A stretch of DNA of 64,000 nt from Chryseobacterium aquifrigidense (GTDB lineage: Bacteria; Bacteroidota; Bacteroidia; Flavobacteriales; Weeksellaceae), in contig NZ_VFPD01000001.1 in NCBI RefSeq assembly GCF_006716485.1, positions 587,806 through 651,805 of the forward strand. The letters run 5' to 3'. The stretch's first letter is position 1. Each line of letters begins with the position of its first letter. The notes beneath the pieces were generated by a model. The model was given only the letters and a program-made list of their open reading frames with translations, had not been told where the DNA came from and did no database searches. The position numbers and the translations under genes were made by a program. Shown here in pieces: positions 44,295 through 53,627 of this stretch.

Positions 44295-46445
44295 ATGAAA
44301 AAAACAATTATTTCTGCAGCTCTATTAGCCGTAACAATGCTGAGTGCCCAGGAAACGGATACCATTAAAGTGGCTGAAATACAATCCGTATCACTGCAGG
44401 GAACGCATAATTACAGAACCAAAAAATCTGAATCCATCGCAAGACTTCCTCTTGAAAACCTTGAAAATCCCACTGTTTACAACCTTGTTCCCAAAGAAAT
44501 CATCAGTGAAATGGGAGCTACGGACTTCAATACAGCCATGGCTTCTGCGCCAGGTGTTGTCGTAAGTAACAGTGTCAACGACAGTGGGAATGATATTTTC
44601 ATGAGAGGTTTCAGCTCCAATGCCAGTTTCAGAAACGGATTGATTCAAAACCCCAGAGTACAGTCCGAAATCGCTAATATTGAAAGAGTAGAAGTAATTA
44701 AAGGACCATCCGGAACCTTATTCGGAGGAACACTTGCCAACTATGGCGGAGTAGTGAATATTGTTACCAAAAAACCACAGGAAAACTTCGGAGGAATTAT
44801 CAATTATACCACCGGAAGCTGGGGAATGAACCGAATCACAGCGGATGTAAACACTCCCTTGAACAAAGAAAAAACAGCATTAGCAAGATTCAACTTAGCA
44901 GCTTACTCTCAGGATTCTTTCCAGGATGCCGGTTATAACAAAGGATTGTTCTTTTCAGGAAGTGTTCTCTATAAAGTAAGTGATAAAACCACTGTAACGC
45001 TTGATACAGAATTCCACGCTCCGGATAAAACACTGAATGCTTATGTAAGAAATTCAGAAAAACTGACTCTCCACTCTATGAAAGACCTGGAAGTGGCTTA
45101 CAAAAGAGCATTCACAAGTAATGACATCGGTTCCAAAAGAACACATTTTGTAACGATGGCGGAGGTTACTCATAAATTCAACGATCAATGGACGTCAAGA
45201 ACATCCTACCAAAGAGGAGAGGCCAATGAAAATGAATCTATCTTTTTAGTGCTGAGATATCTGAATAATAATCAGGTCGAAAGAATGATCCGTCCTTTCG
45301 ACAGCTTTAAAGTAACTACAGATAATATTCAGCAGAATTTCACTGGAGATTTTAAAATAGGAGGTCTACGAAACCGTCTGGTAGTGGGAATAGATTACTT
45401 CCAACAAAGGACAAAATACCAGTTTCCTTATTATGAAGCCAACGGATACAGCAATGTTTTTATGCCTTATGACAAAGTGAATCTCGACAGCTCTTCAGCA
45501 TGGGATCCCATTTCACGAAACAAATTCATGAATAAGGAAAGAAAATCTACTGAATCGGATATCACAACATTCAGAACGATCAGCGGTTATATTTCCAATG
45601 TTTTGAATATCACAGATAACTTGCTGGTAATGGCCAGTTTGAGAGTAGACAGCTATAAAAATGATGATATGGTGGTAAACGGCGTAGAAATCTCTACGAA
45701 AAACGGATATCCTGAAAATAAAGTTACCGGCTACAGTCAGACCCAGTTTTCACCCAAATTCGGATTGGTGTATGAAATTGTAAAAGATCAGATCTCATTC
45801 TTTGCCAATTATGTGAACGGATTTAAAAACTATGCACCATCATTAAATGAAGTAGGTGTTTTAACAAAATGGGATCCCGAGCAGGGAAACCAGGTTGAAA
45901 CAGGTTTTAAAGTAGACCTTTTTCATAAAAAATTACTGACTACCGTTAGCTATTACAACATTAACGTTAAAAACAGACTGGTTGCCGACCCGGGTGGAAT
46001 AGGAAGCATTCAGGATGGTAATATCAAAAGTCAGGGATTGGAAATAGGAATCATTGCCAACCCTTTCAAAGGATGGAATATCGTTGCCGGATATGGTTAT
46101 AACGATAACAAATATGATGACCGAAGCAAAGACAGTGGAAAAAGAATCGCCTGGACCCCAAAACATGTAGCCAATGTATGGACAAGCTACAAAATTATGG
46201 ATGGCGCTTATGAAGGTCTAGGTTTTGGAGCAGGTTTTAATTTCGTAGACCAAACGTATATCAACATCACCAATCATTTCCTTGCTCCGTCTTATACAAC
46301 CGTAGGAGCTACCATTTTCTACGACAAAAAAAAATACAGAATCGGTCTGAAAATGAATAATGCGTTGAATGAAAACTATTGGAACTTTTACGGACAGCCA
46401 CAGAAGCCGAGAGAAATCCTGGCCAACTTTGCATTCAAATTTTAA
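44295..46445 (+). CDS. TonB-dependent siderophore receptor
   Basis: 716 residues. Signal peptide MKKTIISAALLAVTMLSAQ is followed at once by a plug domain (about 45-170: GNDIFMRGFSSN, VEVIKGPSGTLFGGTLANYG, VVNIVTKKP) and a 22-strand barrel ending in LANFAFKF, with a terminal aromatic. No N-terminal carboxypeptidase-like or signalling domain is present. It imports ferric siderophore across the outer membrane using TonB. A PepSY protein and a Fes-like esterase follow, so a catechol-type siderophore is plausible. Confidence 0.93.
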   Translation: MKKTIISAALLAVTMLSAQETDTIKVAEIQSVSLQGTHNYRTKKSESIARLPLENLENPTVYNLVPKEIISEMGATDFNTAMASAPGVVVSNSVNDSGNDIFMRGFSSNASFRNGLIQNPRVQSEIANIERVEVIKGPSGTLFGGTLANYGGVVNIVTKKPQENFGGIINYTTGSWGMNRITADVNTPLNKEKTALARFNLAAYSQDSFQDAGYNKGLFFSGSVLYKVSDKTTVTLDTEFHAPDKTLNAYVRNSEKLTLHSMKDLEVAYKRAFTSNDIGSKRTHFVTMAEVTHKFNDQWTSRTSYQRGEANENESIFLVLRYLNNNQVERMIRPFDSFKVTTDNIQQNFTGDFKIGGLRNRLVVGIDYFQQRTKYQFPYYEANGYSNVFMPYDKVNLDSSSAWDPISRNKFMNKERKSTESDITTFRTISGYISNVLNITDNLLVMASLRVDSYKNDDMVVNGVEISTKNGYPENKVTGYSQTQFSPKFGLVYEIVKDQISFFANYVNGFKNYAPSLNEVGVLTKWDPEQGNQVETGFKVDLFHKKLLTTVSYYNINVKNRLVADPGGIGSIQDGNIKSQGLEIGIIANPFKGWNIVAGYGYNDNKYDDRSKDSGKRIAWTPKHVANVWTSYKIMDGAYEGLGFGAGFNFVDQTYINITNHFLAPSYTTVGATIFYDKKKYRIGLKMNNALNENYWNFYGQPQKPREILANFAFKF

Positions 46446-46479
46446 TACTGCTCAACAAAAATAATCTCAACGAAAATAT

Positions 46480-46635
46480 AAGGATGAAAACCGCAAAGGT
46501 GCAAAGCTCTGATTTATAATATCTATTTCTGAAGCCTTCAAATATGCTAAAGTAAATGGCAACAGGAATAACTCTTTTCACTTTACAAACACGCCATTAT
46601 AAATACAATTGCGCCTTTGCATTTTCTGCTATTAT
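46480..46635. repeat. Family C repeat between receptor and PepSY gene
   Basis: ACCGCAAAGGTGCAAAGC at the left and GCGCCTTTGCATTTTCTGC at the right are mirror partners, about 115 bases apart. The words match the repeats near 34.7 and 59.8 kb. It sits within the iron module. Confidence 0.55.
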
Positions 46636-46646
46636 ATTTTAAGTAG

Positions 46647-47933
46647 ATGAAAACAGATATGGAAAACAAAAAAGCTAATCCTAAAAAAAAGCAGGGGAAA
46701 TCCCTTACCAAAAGAATTACAGGCTGGCTGCATCTATGGCTCGGGCTGGTTTCCGGAATCATTGTATTTACCGTTACTCTTTCGGGAACTGTATTTGTCT
46801 TTTGTGACGAAATCATTGATTGGTGTGGTGGAAGTGCCAAATATGTTCAGGCTCCTGCTCATGCTAAAAAAATGACACCTGAAGCATTGCTGGCTCATTT
46901 CCATCAGCAGATTCCGGACAGAAAAGCATTCTATTTTGATACATATAAAGAAGCAGACAGAAGTTTCAGAATAGCATCGGCAACGAAGCCGCCTAAAGAT
47001 AAAAATGTTGGCAAAGCAGAAAAACCCAAGAAAAAAGGGCGTGGTCCAAGAGGTGTATTTGCCTATCATTACCTTGATCCTTACACAGGAAAGGTAATTG
47101 GTTCTACAAAAAGCTATGAGTTTTTCTATGTTGTAGCCCATGTTCATGCTCAGCTGCTGGCAGGAAAGTTCGGGAAAACGGTTGTTGGAGTTGCCTCAAT
47201 CATCTTTTTTATCCAGCTTATCGCCGGACTGATTCTCTGGTGGCCGAAAAAATGGAATAAGACAACCAGAACAGCAGCTTTTAAAATCAAATCCGGAACA
47301 AAATGGCGCAGGAAAAACTACGATTTTCATAATGTCTTTGGGTTTTATTCATTGCTTCCGGCCGTATTTATTACCATTACAGGACTAATTATGGCTTATG
47401 AAGTTTTAACCAATCTTACCCAGCAGGCTTTCGGCGGAGCTGTGGATGCTCATACTATTGCAGAAAAATATGAACCTAAGTTTGATCCGGAGAAAAAAGC
47501 CTTGTCTTACGCTGATTTTGCAGATAGAAAATTCAAAGAGTTTCCTGATGCGAAACAGTTCAGAATGAGTATTCCAAGAAATGATTCAGCAACGGTATAT
47601 CATGTGGTTGCAGCTCAGTTTATTGGATTAAAAAGCCTGGTCAACGGGAAAAGTATGGAAACCAACAAATACACCGGAAAAGAAATTGATTATCCTGAAG
47701 AAGTTCAGAGACACGAAGTGATAGAACACATGAATTTTGATCTTCATGTAGGCTATTGGGGCGGAATGTTCGGTAAGATATTCACCTTCATTATCGGGAT
47801 TATCTGCACCAGTCTCCCGATTACCGGATTTCTGATCTGGTGGGGTAGAAGAAACAAATCACCTAAAAAGAATAAAGAAGTTAAAAACATTCATCAACAC
47901 AGAAAAGATTCACACCATGAACAACTGGTTTAA
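46647..47933 (+). CDS. PepSY-domain inner-membrane protein of iron uptake
   Basis: 428 residues with four helices: LGLVSGIIVFTVTLSGTVFV near residue 35, VGVASIIFFIQLIAGLILWW near 185, VFGFYSLLPAVFITITGLIM near 230, and IFTFIIGIICTSLPITGFLI near 385. The periplasmic loops carry PepSY-like segments. This is the PepSY-associated TM family that accompanies TonB-dependent receptors. Some members reduce ferric siderophores. The Lys-rich N-terminus is cytoplasmic. It overlaps the esterase gene by 17 bases. Confidence 0.88.
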   Translation: MKTDMENKKANPKKKQGKSLTKRITGWLHLWLGLVSGIIVFTVTLSGTVFVFCDEIIDWCGGSAKYVQAPAHAKKMTPEALLAHFHQQIPDRKAFYFDTYKEADRSFRIASATKPPKDKNVGKAEKPKKKGRGPRGVFAYHYLDPYTGKVIGSTKSYEFFYVVAHVHAQLLAGKFGKTVVGVASIIFFIQLIAGLILWWPKKWNKTTRTAAFKIKSGTKWRRKNYDFHNVFGFYSLLPAVFITITGLIMAYEVLTNLTQQAFGGAVDAHTIAEKYEPKFDPEKKALSYADFADRKFKEFPDAKQFRMSIPRNDSATVYHVVAAQFIGLKSLVNGKSMETNKYTGKEIDYPEEVQRHEVIEHMNFDLHVGYWGGMFGKIFTFIIGIICTSLPITGFLIWWGRRNKSPKKNKEVKNIHQHRKDSHHEQLV

Positions 47934-48969
47934 AATTATTGCACTCTCATTACTTTTGGTATTCGCATCCGGAAAAGCCCAGGAAAAACTGACGATAGGA
48001 GAGAAGCAAACTATATTTTCAAAAGTTTTAAACGAAAACAGAGAAATCTGGATTCACTTGCCTAAAACCTATAGCGATACTACCATCAATCCGGCAAAAT
48101 ATCCGGTGATCTATCTCTTAGACGGAGAAATTAATTTTGAATATTACACAGGATTAACGGATTTCATCGCCAGAGCACCATATGCCGATATTCCGGAATG
48201 TATTGTAGTAGGAATAAAAAATACAGAAAGAACAAGGGATCTTACCCCTACAAAGTCTGAAAAGAAAAGTCCTGTAAATCCTGCTCTTACGCTTTTTGCA
48301 GACAGTGGCGGAGGTGAAAACTTTCTGAAATTCATGCAGGAAGAATTGAAGCCTTTTATTAATAAAAACTATAGAACTCAGGATTATTCTGTGCTGGTAG
48401 GGCATTCCTTCGGAGGATTATTTGCTATTAATACACTCCTTTTACATCCCGATTATTTCAATGCTTATGTTGCCAATGACCCCAGTTTGTGGTGGGACAA
48501 CAAAATATCCCTCACAAGAACAAAAGAGTATCTGGAAAAAAATAAGAAATTTCCGGCAAAGAAATCTTTGTATGTTTCTCAGGCAGACAATGAAGAACAG
48601 CAGAAAAACTGGAATTCCGATATGACACAGGCCATTGAAGAATTTAAAGAAATCATAGAAAAGAACGGATCTCTGAACTATAAACATCGTTTTTTTGAAG
48701 GAGAAACCCACGGAACTGTTTCCTATCCCGGAAATTATGAAGCATTAAAATTCATATTCAAAGGTTTCAGAACCGACATAAAACAACTTGCCAAAAATCC
48801 CAAACTGCTTGAAGAAGAGTATAAAAAGTTTTCAGAAAAAATGGGAGCAGAGTTTATTCCTTCGGAAGCTTATCTGAATGTAGTGATCAAATTCATGAAG
48901 AGCAATGGTTTTAAAGAGTCCGAAATCTATTTTATGAATCTGAAAGACAACTATTATCCTAAGAAATAA
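47917..48969 (+). CDS. Alpha/beta-hydrolase esterase, Fes/IroE-like
   Basis: 350 residues with signal peptide MNNWFKIIALSLLLVFASGKAQ. The esterase-D/Fes-type fold has the nucleophile Ser164 in VLVGHSFGGLFA and a candidate catalytic His265 in EGETHGTVSYPG. A C-terminal extension of about 70 residues follows. Relatives hydrolyse the ester backbone of siderophores or other esters. Overlap with the PepSY gene and the nearby receptor support a siderophore esterase in the periplasm. Confidence 0.86.
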   Translation: MNNWFKIIALSLLLVFASGKAQEKLTIGEKQTIFSKVLNENREIWIHLPKTYSDTTINPAKYPVIYLLDGEINFEYYTGLTDFIARAPYADIPECIVVGIKNTERTRDLTPTKSEKKSPVNPALTLFADSGGGENFLKFMQEELKPFINKNYRTQDYSVLVGHSFGGLFAINTLLLHPDYFNAYVANDPSLWWDNKISLTRTKEYLEKNKKFPAKKSLYVSQADNEEQQKNWNSDMTQAIEEFKEIIEKNGSLNYKHRFFEGETHGTVSYPGNYEALKFIFKGFRTDIKQLAKNPKLLEEEYKKFSEKMGAEFIPSEAYLNVVIKFMKSNGFKESEIYFMNLKDNYYPKK

Positions 48970-48978
48970 TACACTGAG

Positions 48979-49026
48979 AAGAAACTGTGCCAAAAGTCAA
49001 AAATTGGCTTTTGACACAGTTTCTTT
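48979..49026 (+). terminator. Terminator of the iron module
   Basis: AAGAAACTGTG pairs with CACAGTTTCTT, continued by CAAAAG with CTTTTG after a mismatch, around an 11-base loop. It begins 9 bases past the esterase stop. Confidence 0.85.
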
Positions 49027-49032
49027 AATTAG

Positions 49033-49096
49033 GTTTAGGCTAAAGCCAATGGAATTGCTGATGTAATAAAAAACGGGCTAAAGCCCGTTTCTATTG
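49033..49096. repeat. GGCTAAAGCC dispersed repeat (family E)
   Basis: GGCTAAAGCCAATGGAATTG is followed by AACGGGCTAAAGCCCGTTTC and TATTGAT. Each half has a short perfect hairpin around TAAA or similar. No gene is present in 48970-49194. Confidence 0.75.
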
Positions 49097-49194
49097 ATGT
49101 TTTCCTCAAAGATTTTGCTGATTAGGCAGATTTATTCTCAAAGATTATCCACACAGTTTGTCATTTTGTAGGAATCCTGTAAATCCTTCCGGAA

Positions 49195-50223
49195 TTAATG
49201 CCTGTTATCACAATTGATCGGGAAATCCTTCTCCTTTTGATCTAAAAAGCTAATCGAAGGACAGCCAAAAGACTGCGCCATGAACCCAAAAATAACCGGA
49301 GGTTTTCCTTTGAAAAGATGGCCTGTATATTGGAAAACATTCGCTTCATCAGCATCTATTCCATACAAAGGGAGGAATTCTCCACCATCACTTCCTGCAA
49401 GACTGTAGGTCTTCTCCGCAATTTTTTCTTTATGATCATTAATGACGACCAGTGTTCGATCTACAATATTTCCTTCTTCAAGATAATCCTGCAGATAGTA
49501 GGTCAGATTTTCATATTGTGCCTGATAGGTTTTCCCCGGAGCCAATTTTGAATGGGTGAAATATTTTTTTGAAAGAGCTGCATCAGCTTTTTGCCATTTC
49601 ACCGCTTTCATTTTATTTTCTACAAATGGATTTGTATTTCCAAAATAAGCGATGGCATTAGTATATCGGTCGTACTCTGTGGTTTTCTGGTGAGTGGCTA
49701 CCTGAAAGCCCATCATATAAGAATCCGGATCTAAATCTTCACTGTCTGTATAAGGACTCAGATAAGCGACCGCTTTTAATTGGCGTATCGGCATTTTTTG
49801 AAGTTGATTAGAACCATACTCATAGATGTACAGAGAATCATTTTCAGTGAGATGAATTCCGTTGAGAAGCTTTTTTCTGCTGGGTGCATCCAGTTCAAAA
49901 TGCTGACGTTCTTCGTAAGACATCTGCTTATGATTTTTAACAATCTCAGTAGGAATAGGTTGCTCTCCTTTATAGATATCTGAAACAGAAATGAAAATAT
50001 CCATATCAGAATCTTTTTCAGCGGATGAAATGATGGACAGACTGAAAATATTAAAATCAGTATAATCTATTTTCTCCTCAGTTTTTGCCGTTTTTACAGA
50101 ATCATTCGCCGGATGTGTTTCTGTGGTAACAGTTTTTTTCTCTTCTTTCTTACAGCTTACAATAGCCAATGGCAAAAATAAAAGCGCAGCGACGGTTTGG
50201 GGTTTTATAATCTTTTTTAGCAT
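49195..50223 (-). CDS. Putative lipoprotein of unknown function
   Basis: 342 residues from MLKKIIKPQTVAALLFLPLA with the lipobox IVSC, giving Cys24. An alternative Met lies five codons further up. The first mature residues are Lys/Glu/Thr-rich. The body is a mixed alpha/beta domain with many Asp and Tyr (SPYTDSEDLDPDSYMMGFQVA, IDADEANVFQYTGHLFKG). Family not recognised. It follows the degenerate retropepsin gene by a short gap on the same strand and is likely in one operon with it. Confidence 0.72.
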   Translation of the reverse strand: MLKKIIKPQTVAALLFLPLAIVSCKKEEKKTVTTETHPANDSVKTAKTEEKIDYTDFNIFSLSIISSAEKDSDMDIFISVSDIYKGEQPIPTEIVKNHKQMSYEERQHFELDAPSRKKLLNGIHLTENDSLYIYEYGSNQLQKMPIRQLKAVAYLSPYTDSEDLDPDSYMMGFQVATHQKTTEYDRYTNAIAYFGNTNPFVENKMKAVKWQKADAALSKKYFTHSKLAPGKTYQAQYENLTYYLQDYLEEGNIVDRTLVVINDHKEKIAEKTYSLAGSDGGEFLPLYGIDADEANVFQYTGHLFKGKPPVIFGFMAQSFGCPSISFLDQKEKDFPINCDNRH

Positions 50224-50241
50224 TAAAGTGTTTATCATATT

Positions 50242-51096
50242 CTAATTCATTTTGTAATAAGGCTCTGAAAAGTATTTGCTGGGTTTAATGTAAGCCATTT
50301 TTCTTTCTGCATCAAAGATCCAGATAAACCTGCGGAGCATATCAGCACCCAGATAACTTACATTTTGTGTCTTCAGCTCACCGGAGAAATATCCTACGGA
50401 AACATCTTTAAACACGCTTTTTCCCAACTTGAAATAGGGAAGGACAGCTTGCTTGGTAGTTAAAGTTTTACCTTCAGAATTCTTGAGTGTTTTTTCTCCC
50501 GTTACCTTCAGTTTTTTCTCCAGATGTTTTTCTTCAGCAAACTCATTGCTGTACAGTATTGCTCCGGAAAATCCGGATTGTAATACAAAATAGGCTTCCT
50601 GCTGTTGGTCACCATCCAGGATATTGTCTGCGGCCAGATAAAAACCATCATGATCTAAGATGATGTTAATAGGTTGATAATCTTTCAGATCCGGCATTTG
50701 ATCGTAGATCACAAATTGATTGTTATCATAATCGATTTTAAATGCCTTACCTGCGAAAATTCCGGTTCCGATTTTTCCGTCTGCCTCATGACCTGTTAAC
50801 TGATTGTTAAAAAAACGTACATTTTTCTGAGTGATTTTCCCAATTTGTACCGTATTGTGGTCGCTGAGTTCTTCTTTGTTGAAAATAATATGCTCTGCTT
50901 TCCGCTTGCCATCAGGAGAAATAGCATAATCTTTCATGGCGATCTGAAACATCAGATCCAATGAATCCTTTTTGTTGACAAGGGTTTTGACAATGATATT
51001 ATTGTGCTTTGTGATCCGGAAGGGGATGGTCTGCTGTGCTTTCATGCCATAAAATCCGGCCGAAAGCAGTATAAAAAGTACTGTTCTTTTGAGCAT
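50242..51096 (-). CDS. Retropepsin-like protein lacking both catalytic Asp
   Basis: 284 residues with signal peptide MLKRTVLFILLSAGFYGMKAQ. It is parallel to the 60565-61416 protein: the segment LMFQIAM matches FIFDTGG there, and FVLQSGFSG matches NILLDSGSG. Both positions of the aspartic-protease Asp hold Gln (Gln51, Gln173). The GADMLRRFIWIFDAERKMAY end is the usual retropepsin-like ending. It is therefore a likely non-enzymatic binding protein or a changed enzyme. The gene is divergent from a Crp-like regulator. Confidence 0.82.
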   Translation of the reverse strand: MLKRTVLFILLSAGFYGMKAQQTIPFRITKHNNIIVKTLVNKKDSLDLMFQIAMKDYAISPDGKRKAEHIIFNKEELSDHNTVQIGKITQKNVRFFNNQLTGHEADGKIGTGIFAGKAFKIDYDNNQFVIYDQMPDLKDYQPINIILDHDGFYLAADNILDGDQQQEAYFVLQSGFSGAILYSNEFAEEKHLEKKLKVTGEKTLKNSEGKTLTTKQAVLPYFKLGKSVFKDVSVGYFSGELKTQNVSYLGADMLRRFIWIFDAERKMAYIKPSKYFSEPYYKMN

Positions 51097-51165
51097 TATC
51101 AGTGATTAGTGTTTTAAAACTTTAAAATTACCTATTATCTTTGGAAAAGCAAATATTAAAATGAA

Positions 51166-51684
51166 ATGGTTGAAAAATTGCTTCAGAGCGAAATCTATTG
51201 GGAAAAGAAAGAATTCAGACGAAATGAATTCCTGAAGATTTCAGGCAGTACAGATACCTCTATTTATTTTATTGAAAACGGGAGTGTCCGGATCTTTATG
51301 ACGGATGAAGATGAAGAAAGGATTATTCGTTTTGGATATACCGGAAATATAATTGTCAGCCTGGATTCTTTTTTATCGGGAAAACCTTCAGATCTGTATA
51401 TCCAGGCGATTAAGAAAACAACGGTAAAAGTAGCTTCAAAAAAGGATTTCTATGTATTTATACAATCAAATGAAGAACATATGAAATTCTGGATGAACGT
51501 GCTGGAAGATCTTGTATTGCAGCAGCTTGAAAGAGAAAAGGATCTGTTGATCAATGCTCCGGGAGAACGCTTTGAGAGGGTTTTAAAACGAAGCCCAAAG
51601 CTGTTTCAGGAAGTGCCCAATAAATACATTGCCAATTATCTGAGAATGTCACCGGAAACATTGTCCAGACTCAAAAAATCTTGA
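51166..51684 (+). CDS. Crp/Fnr-family regulator (cyclic-nucleotide-binding fold)
   Basis: 172 residues: a cNMP-binding-type beta-roll (IYFIENGSVRIFMTDEDEE, IIRFGYTGNIIVSLDSFLSG), a linking helix, and a short HTH at the C-terminus (KYIANYLRMSPETLSRLKKS). Such short members are common in Bacteroidota. The typical cAMP-binding residues are not clear. It lies 69 bases from the divergent retropepsin gene and may regulate it. Confidence 0.9.
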   Translation: MVEKLLQSEIYWEKKEFRRNEFLKISGSTDTSIYFIENGSVRIFMTDEDEERIIRFGYTGNIIVSLDSFLSGKPSDLYIQAIKKTTVKVASKKDFYVFIQSNEEHMKFWMNVLEDLVLQQLEREKDLLINAPGERFERVLKRSPKLFQEVPNKYIANYLRMSPETLSRLKKS

Positions 51685-51738
51685 GTTCAGTCAAGATTTA
51701 AGAACATTCAGATCAGCATATTTGTTTAAAAAAACGTA

Positions 51739-52284
51739 ATGAAAATTTCAACCTCAGAATTATTGCATGAGTTAAAAAGTAAGACAGAAGAACATTTACA
51801 ATTTGCTGAAATGTTGTCTTTACAACCGGAACATGATCTGAATTTCAGAACTTCAGCAGAAAGCTGGAGTACATTGGAATGTCTGGAACATCTTAACCGT
51901 TATGGAGATTTTTATATTCCTGAAATAAGCCGTGCTATTTCTTCCGCCGGAAAGTCTTCCCAATCCTATTTTAAACCCGGATTTCTTGGAAATTATTTTG
52001 CCAAAAGCATGCTTCCCAAAGAGAAGCTGAATAAGATGAAAACGCTTAAAGCCATGAATCCAATCCACAGTAATCTGGATAAAAATGTAGTGGATTTATT
52101 CATTACCCATCAGGGGAAATTACTTGAGTTACTGGAAAAAGCACAATATACTGATTTGGAAAAGACAAAATCAGGTATTAGCATTTCGAAACTGATCAAA
52201 CTGAAGCTGGGAGACACCTTCCGTTTTGTTATTTATCATAATGCGAGACATATCGGGCAGATAAAAAAAATTTTAACGCATTAA
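51739..52284 (+). CDS. DinB-family protein
   Basis: 181 residues in a four-helix bundle. The DinB metal-site His residues are visible in CLEHLNRYGDFY (about 56) and in the C-terminal YHNARHIGQIKKIL. DinB/YfiT-like proteins are metal-dependent thiol transferases of diverse function. It stands 10 bases ahead of the ogt gene and follows the Crp-like regulator by about 55, so the three are probably one operon. Confidence 0.9.
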   Translation: MKISTSELLHELKSKTEEHLQFAEMLSLQPEHDLNFRTSAESWSTLECLEHLNRYGDFYIPEISRAISSAGKSSQSYFKPGFLGNYFAKSMLPKEKLNKMKTLKAMNPIHSNLDKNVVDLFITHQGKLLELLEKAQYTDLEKTKSGISISKLIKLKLGDTFRFVIYHNARHIGQIKKILTH

Positions 52285-52293
52285 AAAGAAGTT

Positions 52294-52836
52294 ATGATTT
52301 CCAAAAAGCTTACTTTTAAACTAATGGAAATGATACACCAAAAACATATATCAACCCCTTTGGGAGAAATGATTGCCTGTGCCATAGATCAGGGAATCTG
52401 TCTGCTGGAATTTACAGACAGGAAAAATATTGAAAAACAGCTGAAGGCGTTGTCAAAGGTTTTAAAGGCAGAGATTGTAGAAAAAGAACATCTTCATTTC
52501 AAACAGCTGGAAGAGGAATTGAAAGAATATTTTGAAGGAAAAAGAAGTCATTTTGATGTTCCACTGTTTATTACCGGAACTGAATTTCAGGAAAAAGTGT
52601 GGCAGCTTCTCCGTGAAATTCCAATGGGAGAAATAAGAACGTATAAACAGCAGTCAGAAATATTAGGAAATCCCAAGGCAATACGTGCCGTAGGAACAGC
52701 TAACGGAATCAATAAAATTGCCATTTTAATTCCCTGTCATCGTGTGATAGGTTCCAACGGTGAGTTGGTAGGGTACGCCGGAGGTATCTGGAGAAAACAA
52801 AAGCTGCTGGAGTTGGAAAAGGCTATCTTATTTTAG
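52294..52836 (+). CDS. ogt: Methylated-DNA--[protein]-cysteine S-methyltransferase
   Basis: 180 residues. The acceptor Cys148 lies in the family motif IPCHRVIGSNG, followed by GYAGGIWRKQKLLELE, and RAVGTANGIN precedes it. It moves the methyl group from O6-methylguanine to its own Cys, repairing DNA directly. The start is uncertain: Met11 or Met13 would fit the family better (MEMIHQKHISTPLGEM), but AAAAGAAG lies ahead of the first Met. Confidence 0.94.
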   Translation: MISKKLTFKLMEMIHQKHISTPLGEMIACAIDQGICLLEFTDRKNIEKQLKALSKVLKAEIVEKEHLHFKQLEEELKEYFEGKRSHFDVPLFITGTEFQEKVWQLLREIPMGEIRTYKQQSEILGNPKAIRAVGTANGINKIAILIPCHRVIGSNGELVGYAGGIWRKQKLLELEKAILF

Positions 52837-52893
52837 AAATATATTAAAAATATCCCTATATTTCGGATTTATCATAAGTTCTGCAACCTTTTT

Positions 52894-53499
52894 ATGAAAT
52901 CAAAAATTCCTGTTATTTTAATCTTTTCCAGACTGATTATTGGCTTTATCATCATTGCTTTAAGTCTCATTAAAATAGAAAATTATCAGGCAATTACTGT
53001 CGTTCTTTTATCTATAGGGTTGTTGACGGATATTTTTGATGGAATTATCGCAAGGTATCTTCATGTTTCAACGCAGAAACTCAGACGTATGGATTCTACT
53101 GTTGATCAGGTCTTCTTTATTTCAGTAGGTGTTGCAGCATATATACAATGTCCCGAGTTTTTCAAAACAAATGTTTCCAGAATAAGTATTCTTGCAGGAG
53201 CTGAAGCTCTTATTTATCTGGTAAGCTTTTTAAAATTCCGAAAGGAGGTTGCTACACATTCTATTGGTGCCAAGATCTGGACTTTATTACTTTTTGGAAC
53301 ATTGATTCAGGTAATTTTACAATGCCGGTCCATTATTTTATTCAACCTTTGTTTCTGGGTTGGATTGCTTACCAGAGCAGAGATTATAGCTATTCTTTTA
53401 CTATTGAAAACGTGGACGAATGATGTTCCTTCTGTTTTTCATTCCATACAACTCAGAAAAGGGAAAACGATTAAGAAAAGTAAAATGTTCAACAGTTGA
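52894..53499 (+). CDS. CDP-alcohol phosphatidyltransferase-like membrane protein
   Basis: 201 residues and about six helices. The motif D-x2-DG-x2-AR-x8-G-x3-D-x3-D is nearly complete: LTDIFDGIIARYLHVS then TQKLRRMDSTVD. The Gly eight residues after AR is replaced by Leu, while all four Asp and the AR remain. The family joins a CDP-linked lipid or polyol to an alcohol, making phospholipids. Because of the changed Gly, the activity is doubtful. The substrate cannot be told. Confidence 0.8.
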   Translation: MKSKIPVILIFSRLIIGFIIIALSLIKIENYQAITVVLLSIGLLTDIFDGIIARYLHVSTQKLRRMDSTVDQVFFISVGVAAYIQCPEFFKTNVSRISILAGAEALIYLVSFLKFRKEVATHSIGAKIWTLLLFGTLIQVILQCRSIILFNLCFWVGLLTRAEIIAILLLLKTWTNDVPSVFHSIQLRKGKTIKKSKMFNS

Positions 53500-53627
53500 A
53501 AATATACTTTTTAAACGAATTTGGTTAAAAAAATCCTTCATAGAAAAATATCGGTAAACCAAAATTTAACGAAGTTTATGAAAGCTATTTCGTTTTGAAT
53601 TTTGTAATTTTAAACAAAAATTTACAC

